Shown: positions 33,645 to 49,100, numbered from the stretch's first letter. The stretch: DNA of 64,000 nucleotides from Crossaster papposus (GCA_037893245.1 JBAIAA010000412.1:1054001-1118000); one strand, 5' to 3'. The notes: generated from the sequence alone by a model not told the origin. Program-made: numbers and translations.

Positions 33645-33885
33645 GCCCAATTTCATGGAGCTGCTAAGCACAAACAAATTGCTTAGCAGGAACATTCTTT
33701 CTTGGCAAAAACAGAAATTACAAACCAAATGTTCAGGTGATGTATGTTTCTGGTGATTGTATTCAGCTGGTTTTTGCCGAGCATGAACAGCACATGGAGT
33801 TTTGACCGGTAAATTGTTTTTACTGAGCAAGACTTTTGTTGTGCTAAGAACAGTTGTGTGCTTAACAGCGCCATGAACTTGGTCA
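33645..33885. mobile_element. MITE family C, degraded copy between GPCR unit 2 and the XPNPEP2-like gene
   Basis: The left end GGGCCCAATTTCATGGAGCT is well kept. The right end (GTGCTTAACAGCGCCATGAA) is decayed. A truncated partner ends unit 1 at 27393-27456, so the unit duplication probably broke inside this element. Confidence 0.72.
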
Positions 33886-33892
33886 TTTGACT

Positions 33893-34105
33893 TTACCAAA
33901 CCGAGTGCAGCACACCAATGATCATTGTCACCAAGATGGCGATCACGCTAGGAGCTACCCTCTGCCCACTGCCTGTGTCAGTGGTGAAAATGTATTCAAA
34001 CGGTGCGGTCTTGCTCATCATCCAGGCTTTGCCAGCTTCCGATAGCATAGGGTGGTTCCCGATTTTATCGCGTATCATCTTGTTGTACGTGTTGTAATAA
34101 TCCAA
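33893..34105 (-). CDS. XPNPEP2: Copy A exon 23, C-terminus with GPI-type tail
   Basis: Encodes [19 protein letters not shown], a helix-rich segment, then TDTGSGQR followed by a hydrophobic end ([20 protein letters not shown]). Small residues followed by a spacer and a terminal hydrophobic stretch fit a GPI-anchor signal, as known for vertebrate XPNPEP2. The stop codon lies about 180 bp from the end of GPCR unit 2. Confidence 0.9.
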   Translation of the reverse strand: MDYYNTYNKMIRDKIGNHPMLSEAGKAWMMSKTAPFEYIFTTDTGSGQRVAPSVIAILVTMIIGVLHSVW

Positions 34106-37100
34106 CTGCATTGAAGTGAATAATAATTACATAATGTGGCCATAACTAACGTGTATTTATCATGCTGTATGCAAATGAATATAATCTATATATAATTCAA
34201 GTGACATGCTATTCAAATGAATTCTGACTATAGACATACCTCGCGTTATCATCATTTGTCCTATATTCCTTGGGATAGCCTCAATTGTAATTTGATAACT
34301 GACTCGTGATATTTTAAAAATTGATGGCAACCTAGATGCAATATCCTGCCCGATATGGGGCTTAAGGGTACCCCTACCTTGTATCCACTCAAGACCCTTG
34401 TTACCAACACATCCCCCTAGATATCTGAAAGAATTCCCGAAATTTCAGGAACACAATGGATGACCAACACATAAACCCCTTGTTGTCCTATATCTTGCTG
34501 CATACGCTAGATGCTAACTGTATAGGTTTGCACATAATGCATCTAGCGGAGATTTGCATGAATCTGCGTGCCGGGTACAATCTATATCTAAAATCTACTC
34601 TAGGCTACAGTATACAAGTACTCACGAAGAAAGGGGGATTTTTGTTGTCAATTTTGATACAGTTTTCTCACCTGTTTATTGTTGAACATGCTGAAGTCGA
34701 TCAAACTGGGCTCAAGGGGAACAAGCGAAATCATCTTAAATGTCATGTAATCATACCCTTCAAATTGGTGCTGGAAAACAACAGAAACCATAACATTAAA
34801 CATAATAAAAGATTACCTTTTCTAAATAAAATGTTGAAGAAAATAAGTATTCATTACCTAGTAATTATATCGGATTCAAACTGGTCATACATGAACGAGG
34901 CGAGTGCAACAAAACGAGACCGAGGAACCAGCACTATAGTAAGCAGAAAGTGGTGGGTTCGACTCCCACTATTAACATTAAAAATATTCACGTTTGATTG
35001 AAGGAGAGAAAAAAGGAAAACAATCCTCACCTTAACCTCAGCAGGAACAACTCTGACTATGTTTTCAATGCGGATACCAAATGAGCCATCCTCATAATAG
35101 CCAGGTTCTGTCGTCATAAAATAAAAAAAATATTGATTTCATATAAACATATAAACTTGTATAAAAACAATGTAATTAAATACATTGATTTTGTAATATA
35201 GTCAACATCTAGTGATCTGATTAAATTTTCTTATACCCTTAATAAACTGTTTTTTACGCTATTTATCTTGTGGATCTTTACATCAAATTGAATATTTTTT
35301 AAATCATCCACTAAACTTTGTGAAACTGTAGGTGTGCCCATTTTCCTGGCAATGTAAAACAAGGTGAGACTCTATCTTCTTTGTTAGGCATTGAGGAGCA
35401 TTCAATGTTGAATCACCACGCTGTTATCATCATCATTAGATAAACCCCAAGACGGCTTGAACAGTCTCTGCTATAGGCCTATGCATGGCAAATGTTGGTA
35501 AGTTTTGGAGGGATTACCAGTTATTAGATGACTTACGGAATGTTCCATTCTACGAGATATCTACGAAGGTGAGTGGAATGGATCATTTCATCTGTCACCT
35601 TATAAAAACAATCTTTTTATCACACAAACGTGAAATATACATTAGTTGTTTTATACAACAACTGAATAAATCCTCGTCATTTGAATGGTGTGACCGTGCA
35701 ACAGAAGTTTCATTTACCGTTAATTATTGTTTGTTGTTATATGCAAATAATGTTACGTATACTTGCAACTTCCCAAAACCCATTGAAACGCCACAGTACG
35801 GAACTGATAGGAACAATGTTGGCAAACTTTAGGGGCTGCCATGCAGATGAATTGACATGCTGTGTGGATGAGTGATGTCTCCATAAGTAATTTTGTGTGC
35901 AAAAAAATGTCTATTGGGCAATGCGTAAATACAGCAACAAAGGAAACATGAATACATACCGTCCGACTGGAACATGTTTAGGTCTAATGGTTTCTCTCCT
36001 TCGCGGACCCCAACCCGTATACGTGCAGGACCTAAACGCATAGACAAACTCAATCATGATAGTTATAACAGTACGTTGTATGTAAAGGCTACCGTTAGTA
36101 TTCTGCATTGGCCTTGACCGTCTCAGTTGTCGTACATTAACTTCGCAAGGAAACGGGCAGGAGGAAATAAGTGTTAATGATCATCGGTTTTTTTCAGGCA
36201 TTTTTGCATTATTCCTGATTTTGTAGAAAGTTAATCAAAATAATGTTTGGTTTTCAGACTACTATAATATTACATTCAATTTGTCTAAGCTGTTTGCTTA
36301 GACAAATTTGATCTTTATTTACGAATATTTTCGACCTGGGTTTAAGGTTTAAATTGAATGACAAATAACTAAATTGGTTTGGTGAAAGCGTGTGAATGTT
36401 TTAAAATAGCCGGTAAAAGCTATACTCGTGTTGTTGCCCTGTTCAGACCCACAAAGGACAACAGACTGGAAAAGTCTCTACAAGGAAATTATGTGGGATG
36501 TCTCAACAAGTAATTTTGTGTACAGAAAATGGGGCAATGCGTAATTACAGGAACAAAGAAAACATAAATACAAACATATGCATATATCATTTGCATGATG
36601 TTATTCACGGCAATAAGCATTTTGATTGCAATATTTTTGGGGTTATTACTTCTGATCAATATTTAGACTGTCATATAATAGATTTCCTTACTGTGCTACC
36701 AATGGAAAGAAGCATATCATTTTGTAATGGTTTGTGTTTTGATATGTCTGTGTCCTCCTCATTAAGGTAGAACTAAGCCGGGCCTGTGAGGAAATTTCCA
36801 AGGCTAAGAAACTATTGATTTAAACAAAAATGGCATTTAGATAAGAGTTTATGACAATTTGGTGTTTCCCCGTGTAGTAACATTCGTTTTTAGAAGACTG
36901 GAAATGTTTGGTAAACAGCGTTTAAAATATTTTTGGCTATAGCCAAAGGTTGTTTTAAATTTCTTCTACAAACCATACATATTTACCTTTCCATAGTACG
37001 TTTCTTTCTCTCTGTTTGATTTTGTCATTCATACAGATTTGAAACTTCCCGAAATGAACCAAAACCCAAAGTTGGACATTTGGTAATTCATTGTAGTGGA

Positions 37101-40100
37101 CTTTTTATGTTTGTCCTAAATTTATTACCCTGAGTGGTTTTTTAAAATAGGTTTTCACACAAAAATGATTGAAAAGCTGCTCGCTGTGAGTACAGTTGCC
37201 TGTCCTAATGCATTATGTTCTTTCGAGATCCAAACAAGTCCCCTTATACAAGGTTGCAGTGCCGAAGAAGCCCAAAATAACCTTTGTCTTTACAATGTTT
37301 AATTCACATAATAGCCTTCAAACTGTGGGCTGCATACCAAAGTAAACATAAACCGGGAAAATATGTGATGAATTGTTTGTACATTAAATAAAGGAGAGAG
37401 AACAAGTTTTCTGACCTTCGTGTACATTCAGGAAGTGGCCGATGCCATGTCCAGTTCCATGGTTGTAGTCTAGGCCGCCTGACCAAAGCTGATTCCTTGC
37501 AATAGAATCAATATCACGGCCTTGTCGAAAAAACAACACACCAACAAAACCCAAAACGTATTACATTGTTATAAGCATTAGGTAAACGTTTGTGTTAACA
37601 GTTATGTGAGAGGCAAAAACGTTCACGCCTTCAACAAAATTGATACTGATGTTTTGGAAATGCAGTATAGACTGTGGCCATCTTTGATACTCACCAACGA
37701 CCTGTCTTAATTAGGTCTGAGAGCAATTTTCATTGCATTTTATGACAGACGATGTAAAAGATTGAAAAAAGCAAATAGACATGCATGTGCTGCCTAGAAA
37801 AGAAAACAATTTAAAAATAAAATACAAAATAGGGTTTCAGGCACCCTTCATCAGCAAAATGTTTATTTCTCTTCCCACCCAAAATATCTTACTTTCTTGG
37901 TGCTAAAACGTAGAGGTTTGTGCTTTAAACTGGTCAATACTTACCATAAATGCCAGTACGGAAGACTGCACTGGCCAGATCAATACTGCCAAGAAGAACT
38001 CTGGTGTAGCCTTCCTGTAAATAAAGAGAACAAATGTATATCATGTGTATATCACCAACAGTGATAATGCTTTTAAATCAAGTCATAACTTATTGGTTTT
38101 TGTTTAGGTGGTATACTAGCCCTAACTGATTTGTTATAAATCCATGGTGGATTGTGGTCGCTGTTTAAATACATTACTGTAACGTCATGCCTCGATATTT
38201 ATCAAATTACAGACGTTTATAGGCGTTTGCCACTGAACAAATAACAAGGTGTACTTTTAATTGTTCTTTATTTGACCTCGAGTATTGTTTGCTTACCTTC
38301 ATGAAGTCGGTGGGTGTGCCGAAATGAAACGTTCTGGTGATGTCACAGGTACCTTGCCTAAATATAACACCACACAAATGTATGTTGTATCATAGACTCA
38401 CAATGCATTTAAATAACAATTTAAAGAACAATAACCTTGTATAACCCCCTCGCAGTTTTTGGAAAATATGATCAATATACTGCCTCTGCACGTAACTTGT
38501 TTTCCAATTCCACACCTCCCTTTTCCCTTATTAGTTTGTCAGCCCTGATTGCTTACAAGTATTGGCCTCCAGAATCCAGAAGGAAGGTTCCATCCTTGGT
38601 GACAGGAACGTCAGTTTCTGGTGTCGATCTGAGATAAAAAAATTGTAATGGTTTGAAAGTCGTGCATGAGTCGTGAGATGGGTACAATTGTTATGCATTA
38701 GAACCGACCTATATTCAGTTTGTATGGGTAAAATTGTGATGCATTAGAACCGACCTATTCAGTTTTTCAGAATTCAGATCACAGAATACCCGTACAAAAA
38801 AGTAAATGCTAAAAAATCAAGTTATCCGCTAAAAAGATAACAGAAACACTTTAGACTATTATTCTTATACCCAGCACAATATAAGGCCGAGAGACACCTC
38901 CCCCCCATTAGTTCCACATACCTATACACTCTCTAGACTATTGTTACCTAACGCACCCACAATGACCACCACAAAGGAGGGGAATTTTCTCCTCTCATAT
39001 CTTGCGCCATATGATTATTCGTAGACAGCTAATTTAAACAAAGTTAAATTACTTTAGTCCTCTATTATTATACAATTTTGGTTGCTGCAACAATATCAGA
39101 TTCCTACCCACCGACCCATATCTCGGCAAGCTTAGTGATCGAGTGGTTGAGTGGTTAAAGTAATCTGCATTAGTAAGCAGAAGGTAGTGGGTTCGAGTCT
39201 TATCGGAATAGTTGTGAATTTGTTTCTCATAATGACTCGGGACAACATGAAGTATACAATGTCAACAAACCAAATAAGTCGATTGAGGACGAAACCTGAT
39301 ATTGAATTTGTTTTCGTTATTACAGTGTTTATAATAATGACCTTTGAACATTTTTGAAATAGGCCTACGCTGTTTAATACATACGTGTAGTGAATAATGG
39401 CTCCGTGGGGGCCCATCCCTGCGATGGTTCCGAAGCTGAGGCCTCGGTTATCTGCAAACTTCCTGTATGAACACAAGAGTGAATAACACCAGCTAAAGTC
39501 TTCATTAATCACTGTACCTTAATTGCCCCCGTTTGTTTTTCTATGCCATGACGCTCAAACCGTCAATGTCATTTATTATAACACAGCTCTTGATGTTTCT
39601 TTATCCTGGTTGGCTGAAACGTCACATGTGGTTGACTACAAAATATAGTATAGTGCCCAATCGGGCATTATTAGACTGGTTATGGCCCTGTCACACCAGA
39701 ACGTTTTAGGCCAACGCGTGAGTAGCGCGTTAAAAATAGTTGATACGCTGGCAAACGCTGAACTTCCACAGAAAAAGTCAAGTTGAACCGTGATTTCAGC
39801 GTGTCCATAACGCGTTGATAACGGGTTCATAGCGTTCACCAGCGCGTGAGTAACACGTTAGTAACGCGCTCGACGACTGATGAACGACTGCCCAGCGCGT
39901 AAGTAGCGCGTTCCAACGCGCGCCAGCGTACTACAACGACCACGTGATTAGTTGTGTAAAAAGCCGACGCGCTACTACAGTAATGGCCCTGTCACACCAG
40001 AACGTTTTAGGCCAACGCGTGAGTAACATGTTGGAATTTTGGCAACGCGCGGGTAAACGTTGACCAACGCTAGGCCAGCGTTCGCAAAACGCCTGAGCGC

Positions 40101-43100
40101 GTTACCCACACGTTGAAACACGCTGTCGCACGCTGAGGCAAAAATACATTTTTCAACATACCTAAAATTTTCAGCGTTTGCCAGCGTGTGATTGCACACG
40201 CTGGCGGCGCGCAGGAAGGTCGTTACTCACGCGTCAAACGCGCTAGACGATCGTTACCAACCCACTACTCACACGCTGGCGACCCGCTGTCGTATTTTTA
40301 CTATAAATCAGTGATGCGTTCCTCACACGCTGAGCGCGTTCCTCACACGCTACTCACGCGCTTCTACAAAGTTTAAGTCCAGAAATCTGCTAAGCACAGA
40401 AGTATATCAAAAACACATTACACGCAAAAATGTCACGTTTGTCGCCTTTTATTCTTGGTTTTAAGCGATTATATTTGTATGCACGGAACTTGGTAAAAAC
40501 TATTGTTTACCTGCTTTAAAGGTAGGATCACCATTTGCAGATATCGAAAATTGTTACTACCGAATTACCAGGTTATATCTTACTCATTGGAAAGTAAACA
40601 ATGATTGTAGGCATCCAGCAAATTGATTACGCTAGATATCATGTAATTGTTCAACACAATTGAATTTTATAAAGCATAGTAAAAAAACATAGCAAGAAAA
40701 ACAAACGTCGTTTTTCTTGCTTTTCTCAACATCCATGATTGTAAAACTTCGGACAAGTCAGTTAAACGATATTTAATATAAAATACAACCCCCCCAAAAT
40801 CCACCTATTCTTTATAATTCAAGCAATTACCAACGGTGTATCCCAAAAAATTGACACAAGTTACTTTCTTTGTGACTTTCAAGTGTAGCACTGTTTCAAA
40901 TGTTTAATTGAAACGAACAACATCATGCGAAACAAAATAACTTACGCTCTTTCTTCAATACACTTGTTCATGACAATTTGTTCACTGATGACGTTTATGT
41001 CTCCTTTTATTGGATCCTGTTGAGAACAAAAGTCATGATTTTGTTACATACAATGTACATCTACTGGTATCATCAATATCCTATAGAGCCTTCTTGTCAA
41101 TATAAAAAGTACTTGTTTTTAATAATTTATTTTTAAAAGCATATTTCCTTATCATTGATGATCCTTACCTTTAAGCTGTCAATTTTCTCTTGCATCCAGG
41201 CCCCGATGTTACACAGCGCAACGGAATCCATGATCTGTTCAATAAAACAACCGAGAAACTTCACTTCAAGAGATCACTACGGCTGTGAAAACAAAACCAA
41301 GACTCCATGCATAGTTGTATGTGTGTCCTGACCCTTTACATCTAAAGACTTGCAAAATATAATTAACCCGAGGACCCAGTGAACAGAGGACCTGAACCAA
41401 AGGCCTTCTTAAAGTGTGTATGCAATGGTGCCACGTGATTGTAAATGAACAGGTTGCTGTATATTGCTGGCTTATGTGGCAGGATTTTGGGGAAATCTGA
41501 TATATTTTTAGAAAGAAATCTCATGTGGTTTATGCCTTAATTATCGTGCCTCTTTAAAGGAAGTAACCAACCAAATTATTGTTTAAAACCTACTTGATTT
41601 AAATGTATTAATGACTCCATACTCCCTGTGAAATTATTTCTTCTGGCATGCTGTCATTTTGAAGAAAATAATGAAAGAAGTCCAAAAATGCATCTGAGAG
41701 ATGCATTTTTAAAAATTCCATTAGTAGTTTGTTCAAAATCGTAATCTCATTTTCTCGGAATGTACAGCATTCACAGAGCTAAACCTACGTCAGGTACCAT
41801 TCTTTAGACCTTGAGAGAACTTTAAAAACAAAGCCTCTTAAATTGCTTTTTCTCACATGTGCTTCCTCCATGCCACTTGCTTCCATTTCACTCTTCACTG
41901 CTTTCATGAGGAGAAGGGGCGATGCAGCAACGTAGCGCTTTTCATCCTGTAGACAAACAAACAGGCAGACAAATACCCAATAAACAGACAAACAAACATA
42001 CTTTGTAAGTTTTAAGTAGTTGAACCTTCGAGGTCACTCGTCTGGACTTTAAGGAAAAAATTTGTAAATGCTACAACGTCTGGACAGTAGGCGCCATTTC
42101 TGCAGTACTGTTATCCCACTTAAAAGTTACCTTAATGTTCACAAAAGGGAAAAACGTAATGTAATGTAATGAGGAAATGATTTTCAATCATATAAAGCTT
42201 CTTACCATATCAACATCAAGTCCCCTGCCCCGTCAAACCCCTTCATTTCGAAGTCGAACTTTGACTTACCGAGATGGATTCGTAGACAGCGTAACTGGCT
42301 TGGTCGCTAATCCATATCTTATTAGCAAGGCTGGCGTTCAGGCCTCGCAAATCATCAAATAATGCATTGTAGTCTTTGACGATCACACAAGCTGCGCAGA
42401 CAAAAACACAATAAATTGATACATAATGATGTAAAAGTACGCATACCACTTACGACAGCTATGTTGTTTAATTAGGAAAGTTGGTTACAAATTTTGATTC
42501 ATAAATACCTGAGACAGTTTAGGCATTTCTATTGGTTGGTCACGTGGCCGGTATTAAACGGACGATAAAGACATGGCTGAAAGTGTTTAAACCCAGCTGG
42601 CAACAAAAGTTGCCTCTGCACATGGACAACATTATTCCTACCGTACCTCGGCGTTGCGCGACTGGTGGCGCGGGAAAATTTGGGGTAAAGAGAATAATTA
42701 TGTTTAAACCCTTTTTTAAATGAGTTGTAATTTAAATCCATACAAGATGAATTAATAAATATAATCTTCTTGGTAAAGCCTAAAAAGTTGATGTAAAAAT
42801 ATCGTCTGCTTTCTCGGCGCTATTTTTGTTGTGACGTCATAATTTCTAGAGTTATTTACTTTTGTGAAAAAAACATAAATTGTTTTCCCCCCAAAAAAGG
42901 TGGGTTTCGGAGATCAGGAAATCTGGGATGAGAAAATAATTATATTTAAAACCATTTTAAATAAATTGTAATTTAAAACCATTGAGAAAAAGCAATAAAT
43001 GCAAACCTCTTGACCGAGCCTGAAAAGTTCATGTGAAAATAGCGTACAGCTCGACACTCTGGGAACGAGGTTGCCAATGCAGTGATGGCCATTTTATAGT

Positions 43101-46100
43101 CTGGTTCACGCTTTGCCTTTATTGCATGCATTGTGCAGAGCGACAGAGGCGAAAACATTTCATTTGACAGTGGCCCGTGAACATGGATAGGGGAAAACAC
43201 ACAGAATGGCGAAACACCGAAATTTACTTGCGACAATTTTCCGTGATTTTCGGGGCTTTTTGGCTGAATTTTACAAAAAAGGTATTTATGAATGGGAATA
43301 TTTATTCCCTTAATAAACCATATCGCCCAGACACATGTAAGGAGATTTATTTAAAATGGACAGAAACCTGAAAAGGTCAAACTGGCTGTACTCACATCTT
43401 ATGGGGTACCGGGAACAAAGGGTAACACTATGGAAAATGCTACCATGCAAGGCCTCCTTTATAAATCCCTGTACTTTATGTGGACATCTTTTTTTTCACA
43501 CGTCCAAATAGTTACTGCTTAGTTAATGCTTGTGTACTAATATTGTGCTTAAAATTATCTTTATAACTTGTTTTTGAAATTTTTATGAAATAGTTTTGAG
43601 TAGCCTCCCCGTTGAATGAATGACTGCAAAATGCCAGACTATTTAACGGCTAATTATATATTAAGAGTGACACATTTTCTTACGATTTGAATTCAGGCAT
43701 GCACTACCATCTCCCCTCACGTTCAGGTGAGTTTTTACCTCCGGAGGAACACGCACACTCGATGTACTGTTGTACAAATATAACCTAGAAGACAAGGAGA
43801 AAAGCCAATTAATGTTATGCACATGGGTCTTTCCCGTGCAAAATTGTACCAATTCTGATACATTACATAACATAATACTTATTCAAAAGGCATTATAACC
43901 CAAAAGCTTAAATCCCTTGCACAATACAATTCAGGACTTTAGTCTTAAACCGGGCATAGATGTTTTGTTGTTGATAATGATGATGTGCATTCTATTACTC
44001 TTTTACAAATTAATGTCACATTTACAGTTTTGCCTTCTACGATTCAAAATGTGATCCCTTAATGCCATTGTGAATGCACTGGGCTCACACGAAAGAATAT
44101 GGTTCCAACTTTTGTTAAACAAAATTACAACCAATATTGACCCACTTCCGGTAATAACATTTACAAGCAAACAAAATTAACAAAAATTCAAAGCATTTTG
44201 ATATTTTGTGTAATTCCCGAACTGACCTTGTGTCTGTCTTTGTGACAATGGCGTATGATACAAACATTGGGTTGTTTGGGATATCGTCGCCTCGCAAATT
44301 GAACAACCCTGTAATGGATTGGATTCAATCGCAAACAATTGACAGGTGCACTTTGAAATAACGAACAGCGGTTTAAGCTGGCAGGATTAAAAAAATCAAG
44401 AAAAAAATATATGAATATGTTGTGATATAACCCAACGAAATGACTCTGAAGTCGCTAGAACTATATGCTTGAGTAATAGTAATAGATCCTTTTAGCAGTG
44501 TCCTACACAACTCAACTGTAGCCCTACAGCATGAGTAATACACCAAAGTGAATAGCAAACGATGTGCTTCGATTGTTTTTAAGAAACAAATACCTAAAAA
44601 CTTGTCCTTAAGACTCATTTAGAGGGATTAGATCATTTTTTTCACTTGGTATTTTGTATTCTTATAATTGCAAGCTAAGAAATTACTGAATGGATCCATC
44701 TTATTTACCAGTTTTGGTGTCAATTAAAACACTAAGAAGTCGACTACAATAGCCATAGCTATGCATATAATAAAAAAAAGTTTTGAGGAAATTAACACTG
44801 AACATATAACAGAAGAAAAACGATGCACTTAGAAATATAATTCATTGTTACTTGGCACTAAATCCAATGTTACGTGTTAGATGGTACTTCAAGGGACACT
44901 GAGAGACAAGTGGGGGTAAACGAAACCAAATCCCTTTCCTGGTATTTAAACCATTTATGCTCAGCAAAAGGTTTCTGTGCTTTATTGGCAAATTGGAACT
45001 GAAACTGATGAGGGTCTAATTGTCTTTTGTCAGTTGAGATTATAAAAAGAAAAGGATGTCCTCAGCGACATACAACGCCTTAGCATTGAGAGCCTTGATC
45101 GGTTCCAAATCCGTCTATGTATTTGTGTCTGTTTCAGGAAATATGTTTCTTTACTCAGAAGGAGAGGATAGAAAACTGCATAACTGTTTGCCACACGCCT
45201 GAAGTGAAGATTTCGGTCGGTAAGTTTGAAATCTTACATGCAATTTCATCCAGTTTAGTGATGACCAGGGCATCTATGCTCTGTCCTTTCACCTGGTCTA
45301 GTTCCCACCGGATGCTGTTCTGGCCCGGTGCGCCATTAATGACCTTCTGCTGCCATGTTTCTCCTGTTAGAATCAACCAGATCATGTTTGTGTACACTTC
45401 AAATAATTTGTGTGTGCACTTTAAAAAAAAACGTTTAAAAAACAATTATTTCAGATATAAAACTGTATCTTATGATACTAATTTACTTACCATAAGTTTG
45501 AAATTAATTGATATAAGATGAATTCGATCTCTGAATGCTGCCTTTCGGTAACATCTTATTAGAAGAAATTGATATGTAATGACAAATATTCGGATATTCC
45601 CGAGACAATGTTTACTTAGAGTGACTAAAATTAAAATTAAATGGTAAATGACTAAATTGGTTTAGCAAAAGAGTGGGATTTTTTTTTCTCGGATGAAATT
45701 GAATGCGGGAATTAGTGAATTTGAATGAATTTGTTTATAAATAGCCTGGAAAACCTACAGTATAGGGGCCTCGTTGGTGTCTGCACGGTTTAGGCAAACT
45801 CTATACGTACCTGTGTACTTTTCGGCGTCCAGAATGACGATGACCGTCTCAGGGTTGTACGTGGGCTGGTCGGCCCAGATTTGATCAATCAGATTTGCCG
45901 CGATGGATTTCATTTTTATTGTAGTATCCGGCATCTGTTTTTGCAGTTCAGCTTCGTAGTCCTCATAATCACCTGGGTTGAAGACAAACAAACGGTCGTT
46001 TTAAGGTGAGATACACCATTTGCAGATATCGAAAATATTTACTACCGAATTATTAGGAAATATATTCCTCATTTGAAAGTAAATAATGATTCTAGGCATA

Positions 46101-49100
46101 CAGCAAAACGATTGCGCTAGATATCCTGTAATTATTCCGAAAAATGTAATTTTATAAAGAAAAATTCGCGATCGCCAGACGGCGATCGCGAAAAAACAAA
46201 GATAACATAAGAATAACTGCTCGACGAAGGTTAAAAACAAACGCTGTTTTTCATGCTTTTCTTTTCATCCATGATTATAAAACTTTGAACAGATCAGTTA
46301 AACAATATTTACTATAAAATACAACCCCCAAAATCTACCCATTCATGATATTATTTAGGCAATTACCAATGGTGTATCCTACTTTTAAAGGCATCATTGG
46401 TGAAAAATTAAGGGCAGGGATAAAAAAGAAGACTGTTGAAATCTTGAATGATGAGTTTTAATGATTGGTCTGAATATATATTTATTTACTTACTAACTGA
46501 CATCAAGTTGGGATCAAAGCCTATAAAGTCACCGTTGTTGAGATTTTCGGCCAACCATACTTCAGGGCTTGGAACGTCAAATGTTGCCCCTGCAAAACAT
46601 TGTTAAAAGTGATCATAAAGCTAGTTTTGTTTTCCTTTTTCTAGAAAATTAGTTAACTGGGCAACCTTTTTTGTATCCCGATAATCAATTTTGTCGATTA
46701 AAAAAAACACACAAAAACCGATCATTGTGCATTGTTGTCTACGAAAATGTATTTAATTATAGCTTTGTTTGTGTTGTTTTGTCACTACTTTTGTTAGTGA
46801 ACAACATCTGTTCATTGTTAATTCTCTATGCCCAACTTTTGATTTATAAGTTTTTCTTGTTGCGCCAACTTCATCTAGAAACTAAATTGTTTGCCTTCCA
46901 TCCATAGTTTGTTTTGTTATGTTGTTTATGTTCTTAATTCTGTGCATATCCTAATTAATGCTAATTACGGGATCCATACCCTACAAGCTCAGCTTTTTTT
47001 AATGGATTCCGTATCTCTCTATAATTATTATCTGATTGTGTGTGTGCGTTTGTTTTTGATTGAAATAGGGGACGTATGACAAAGGGAACAATGGGGTCCC
47101 CTATTCCGCAAAGGTCCCCGATTCAGACTCGTGTGCAAATCCTATGGCGATCATCCGAAAACGTTAGAGTACAAACAAAAGAGGGAAGACGGTCGGACAA
47201 TGCCCCGTCCCCTATTGACGGCATTTACCCACTTGTGTGTGTGTGTATGTGTGTGTACTTGTAATGACTGAAGATGAAATCAAGTTCAAGTTCACACACA
47301 CCAACTGCGTTTATTTAGCAGTTATACTGTATTAAGCGACAATAAGGATGACCTATTTAGGCCTACACAAAGAAATGGAAAACAAAATCGTAGTTAAAGA
47401 TTGTCAGTATGAATTAAAGGAAAGTTTTGGTGTTTCCTTTACCAATTTTCATGAGGTCCCATTGGCAGTCCATCTCTTTCTCCGCTTGCAGGAAATACCG
47501 GCCGTCTGTCCATAACTTAGCGGCGGTCGCTGTAACTACGGCGAGTCCTGATGAAGTAGACACCAAGGTAAGAATCTGTGGTCAGCAATTGCACGTGCAA
47601 GCATTTTTTTTCGTCGCATTTTGTTAAGCTTTGCCTCCAAGGAACTTTGCTCGAACTTTGCTGCTGTTTCGATCTATACAACATGCCAATAATTCGGCAT
47701 TCCAAGTGTGCATGATATGTACGTAGGAATATTTTGACGAGTTTACTTTCGAGGTACACGTTTCATTGTACGCGTGCAAAACATAGCGGACCGTGCCAGC
47801 AAATTAACGAGACAAAAATCCGTTTAGACAGCGAAGTGTTTTCAGGTGTTTTGTGTGTTCAACTTTTGTTAAACGTTTCCATCGTCTTTTCGATTGCACG
47901 AAAAATGTACAGATTACGGATTCAGTTAATACCGCGTCCCCAATGTCTTGTGTGCATTTATCTGCCGTGTTTCTCCCGAGAGAAACATCGTCGAATCTTG
48001 TTCTGCACATGGGCTTTTAAAATGTTGTGAGTTGTATATATTATATATATTAAAAAGATTCATTTGTTAACTTTATTCTGACAATCAACGTGCACCTCCT
48101 CTCGTTTCACTTACCCGCTGACCCCTTCAAGCCCGATATGAAAGCCCGCCTCTTGTCGCGTGAAGCTACATCTTCACTCTGTGACAGAAACAAAAGGAAC
48201 AAGTTCGAGCACGGACTATAGTTAACGATAGTTCGACTACCGAACTTACGATGGTCGGCGATGGTTTTACTAGTCTAGTCGACTATTCGCGAATAACCCA
48301 CTACGGCTGGTCATCAATAGCAACATTTCCATGGCATAGTGCAGCGGGGACCATGCAACTATCGACAAAAAATGGCAGACAACAAAACTTTGCCGTGCAA
48401 ACTGGCATATGTTTTTGTCCACGTTAAAGTGTAATCCTTACTTTTGCCACCATTGTACGATAAGAACGGCCGAATATGTAAGTTATTCTGAACTACGCAA
48501 TAAATATTAAGGTGTAAATAAACGTAAATGTCATGTTGAAATAATGTTTTGCCGGTGCGAGTACAGTGTTTTCAGCGCCACACTAAAGTTCGATCATAGT
48601 CGCTAGCACTGTAACTTCATGGCGTATGCGCTAGTGACGTCACAAGCTAACCACTAGTGAACCAAGGGTGATGAGTTTGAAAAACGTTAAAAAAAGAGTT
48701 GATTTTTCCCCGTATTGTACGAAATTATTGAATTATTTAGTAGTCATTGTCTACAATTTACGAGTGTAAACCTTTTAAACTTATTATGCTTGACTTGTTT
48801 CCTGGGTCAAGGCATTTTGCTTGAATCGACTCTCTTTCCTACCAGGAGCATTTTGGTAACTGGCTGTGGTGTAAATATTATTTAACAGACAAATGAATAA
48901 CGACTAAAGTGCAGTGACCCCCCTGCCTTATCACAATAATATTTGCATGGCGGAATATACTGTACAACTAGGCCTATCACTGCGTCACTTAAAAAGGTGA
49001 TGTTAAGAAAATATCCTTTGAAAATAGGCGTGCACGAACTGTTCGAAATGGTAACTGTTTGCCAAGAGACGGGTGATGATATAAAATGCCATATGATTTA

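Larger units (their letters stand above)
27470..33716. repeat. Segmental duplication unit 2 (GPCR unit)
   Basis: Tandem with unit 1 in the same orientation, with both ends matching unit 1. Extra sequence here: a tRNA-derived SINE (27639-28027), a longer block of short-word repeats (28620-28840), a hAT MITE (31033-31246) and a second MITE (31823-32070). Confidence 0.88.

Noticed and set aside
34456..35001. 181-codon plus-strand frame
   Set aside because: Antisense to exon 22 of the XPNPEP2-like gene plus intron; no family resemblance.
43715..43721. GTGAGG as the donor of copy A exon 10
   Set aside because: A stronger match to consensus, but it leaves phase 0, which cannot join exon 11; the paralogous exon in copy B leaves phase 1.
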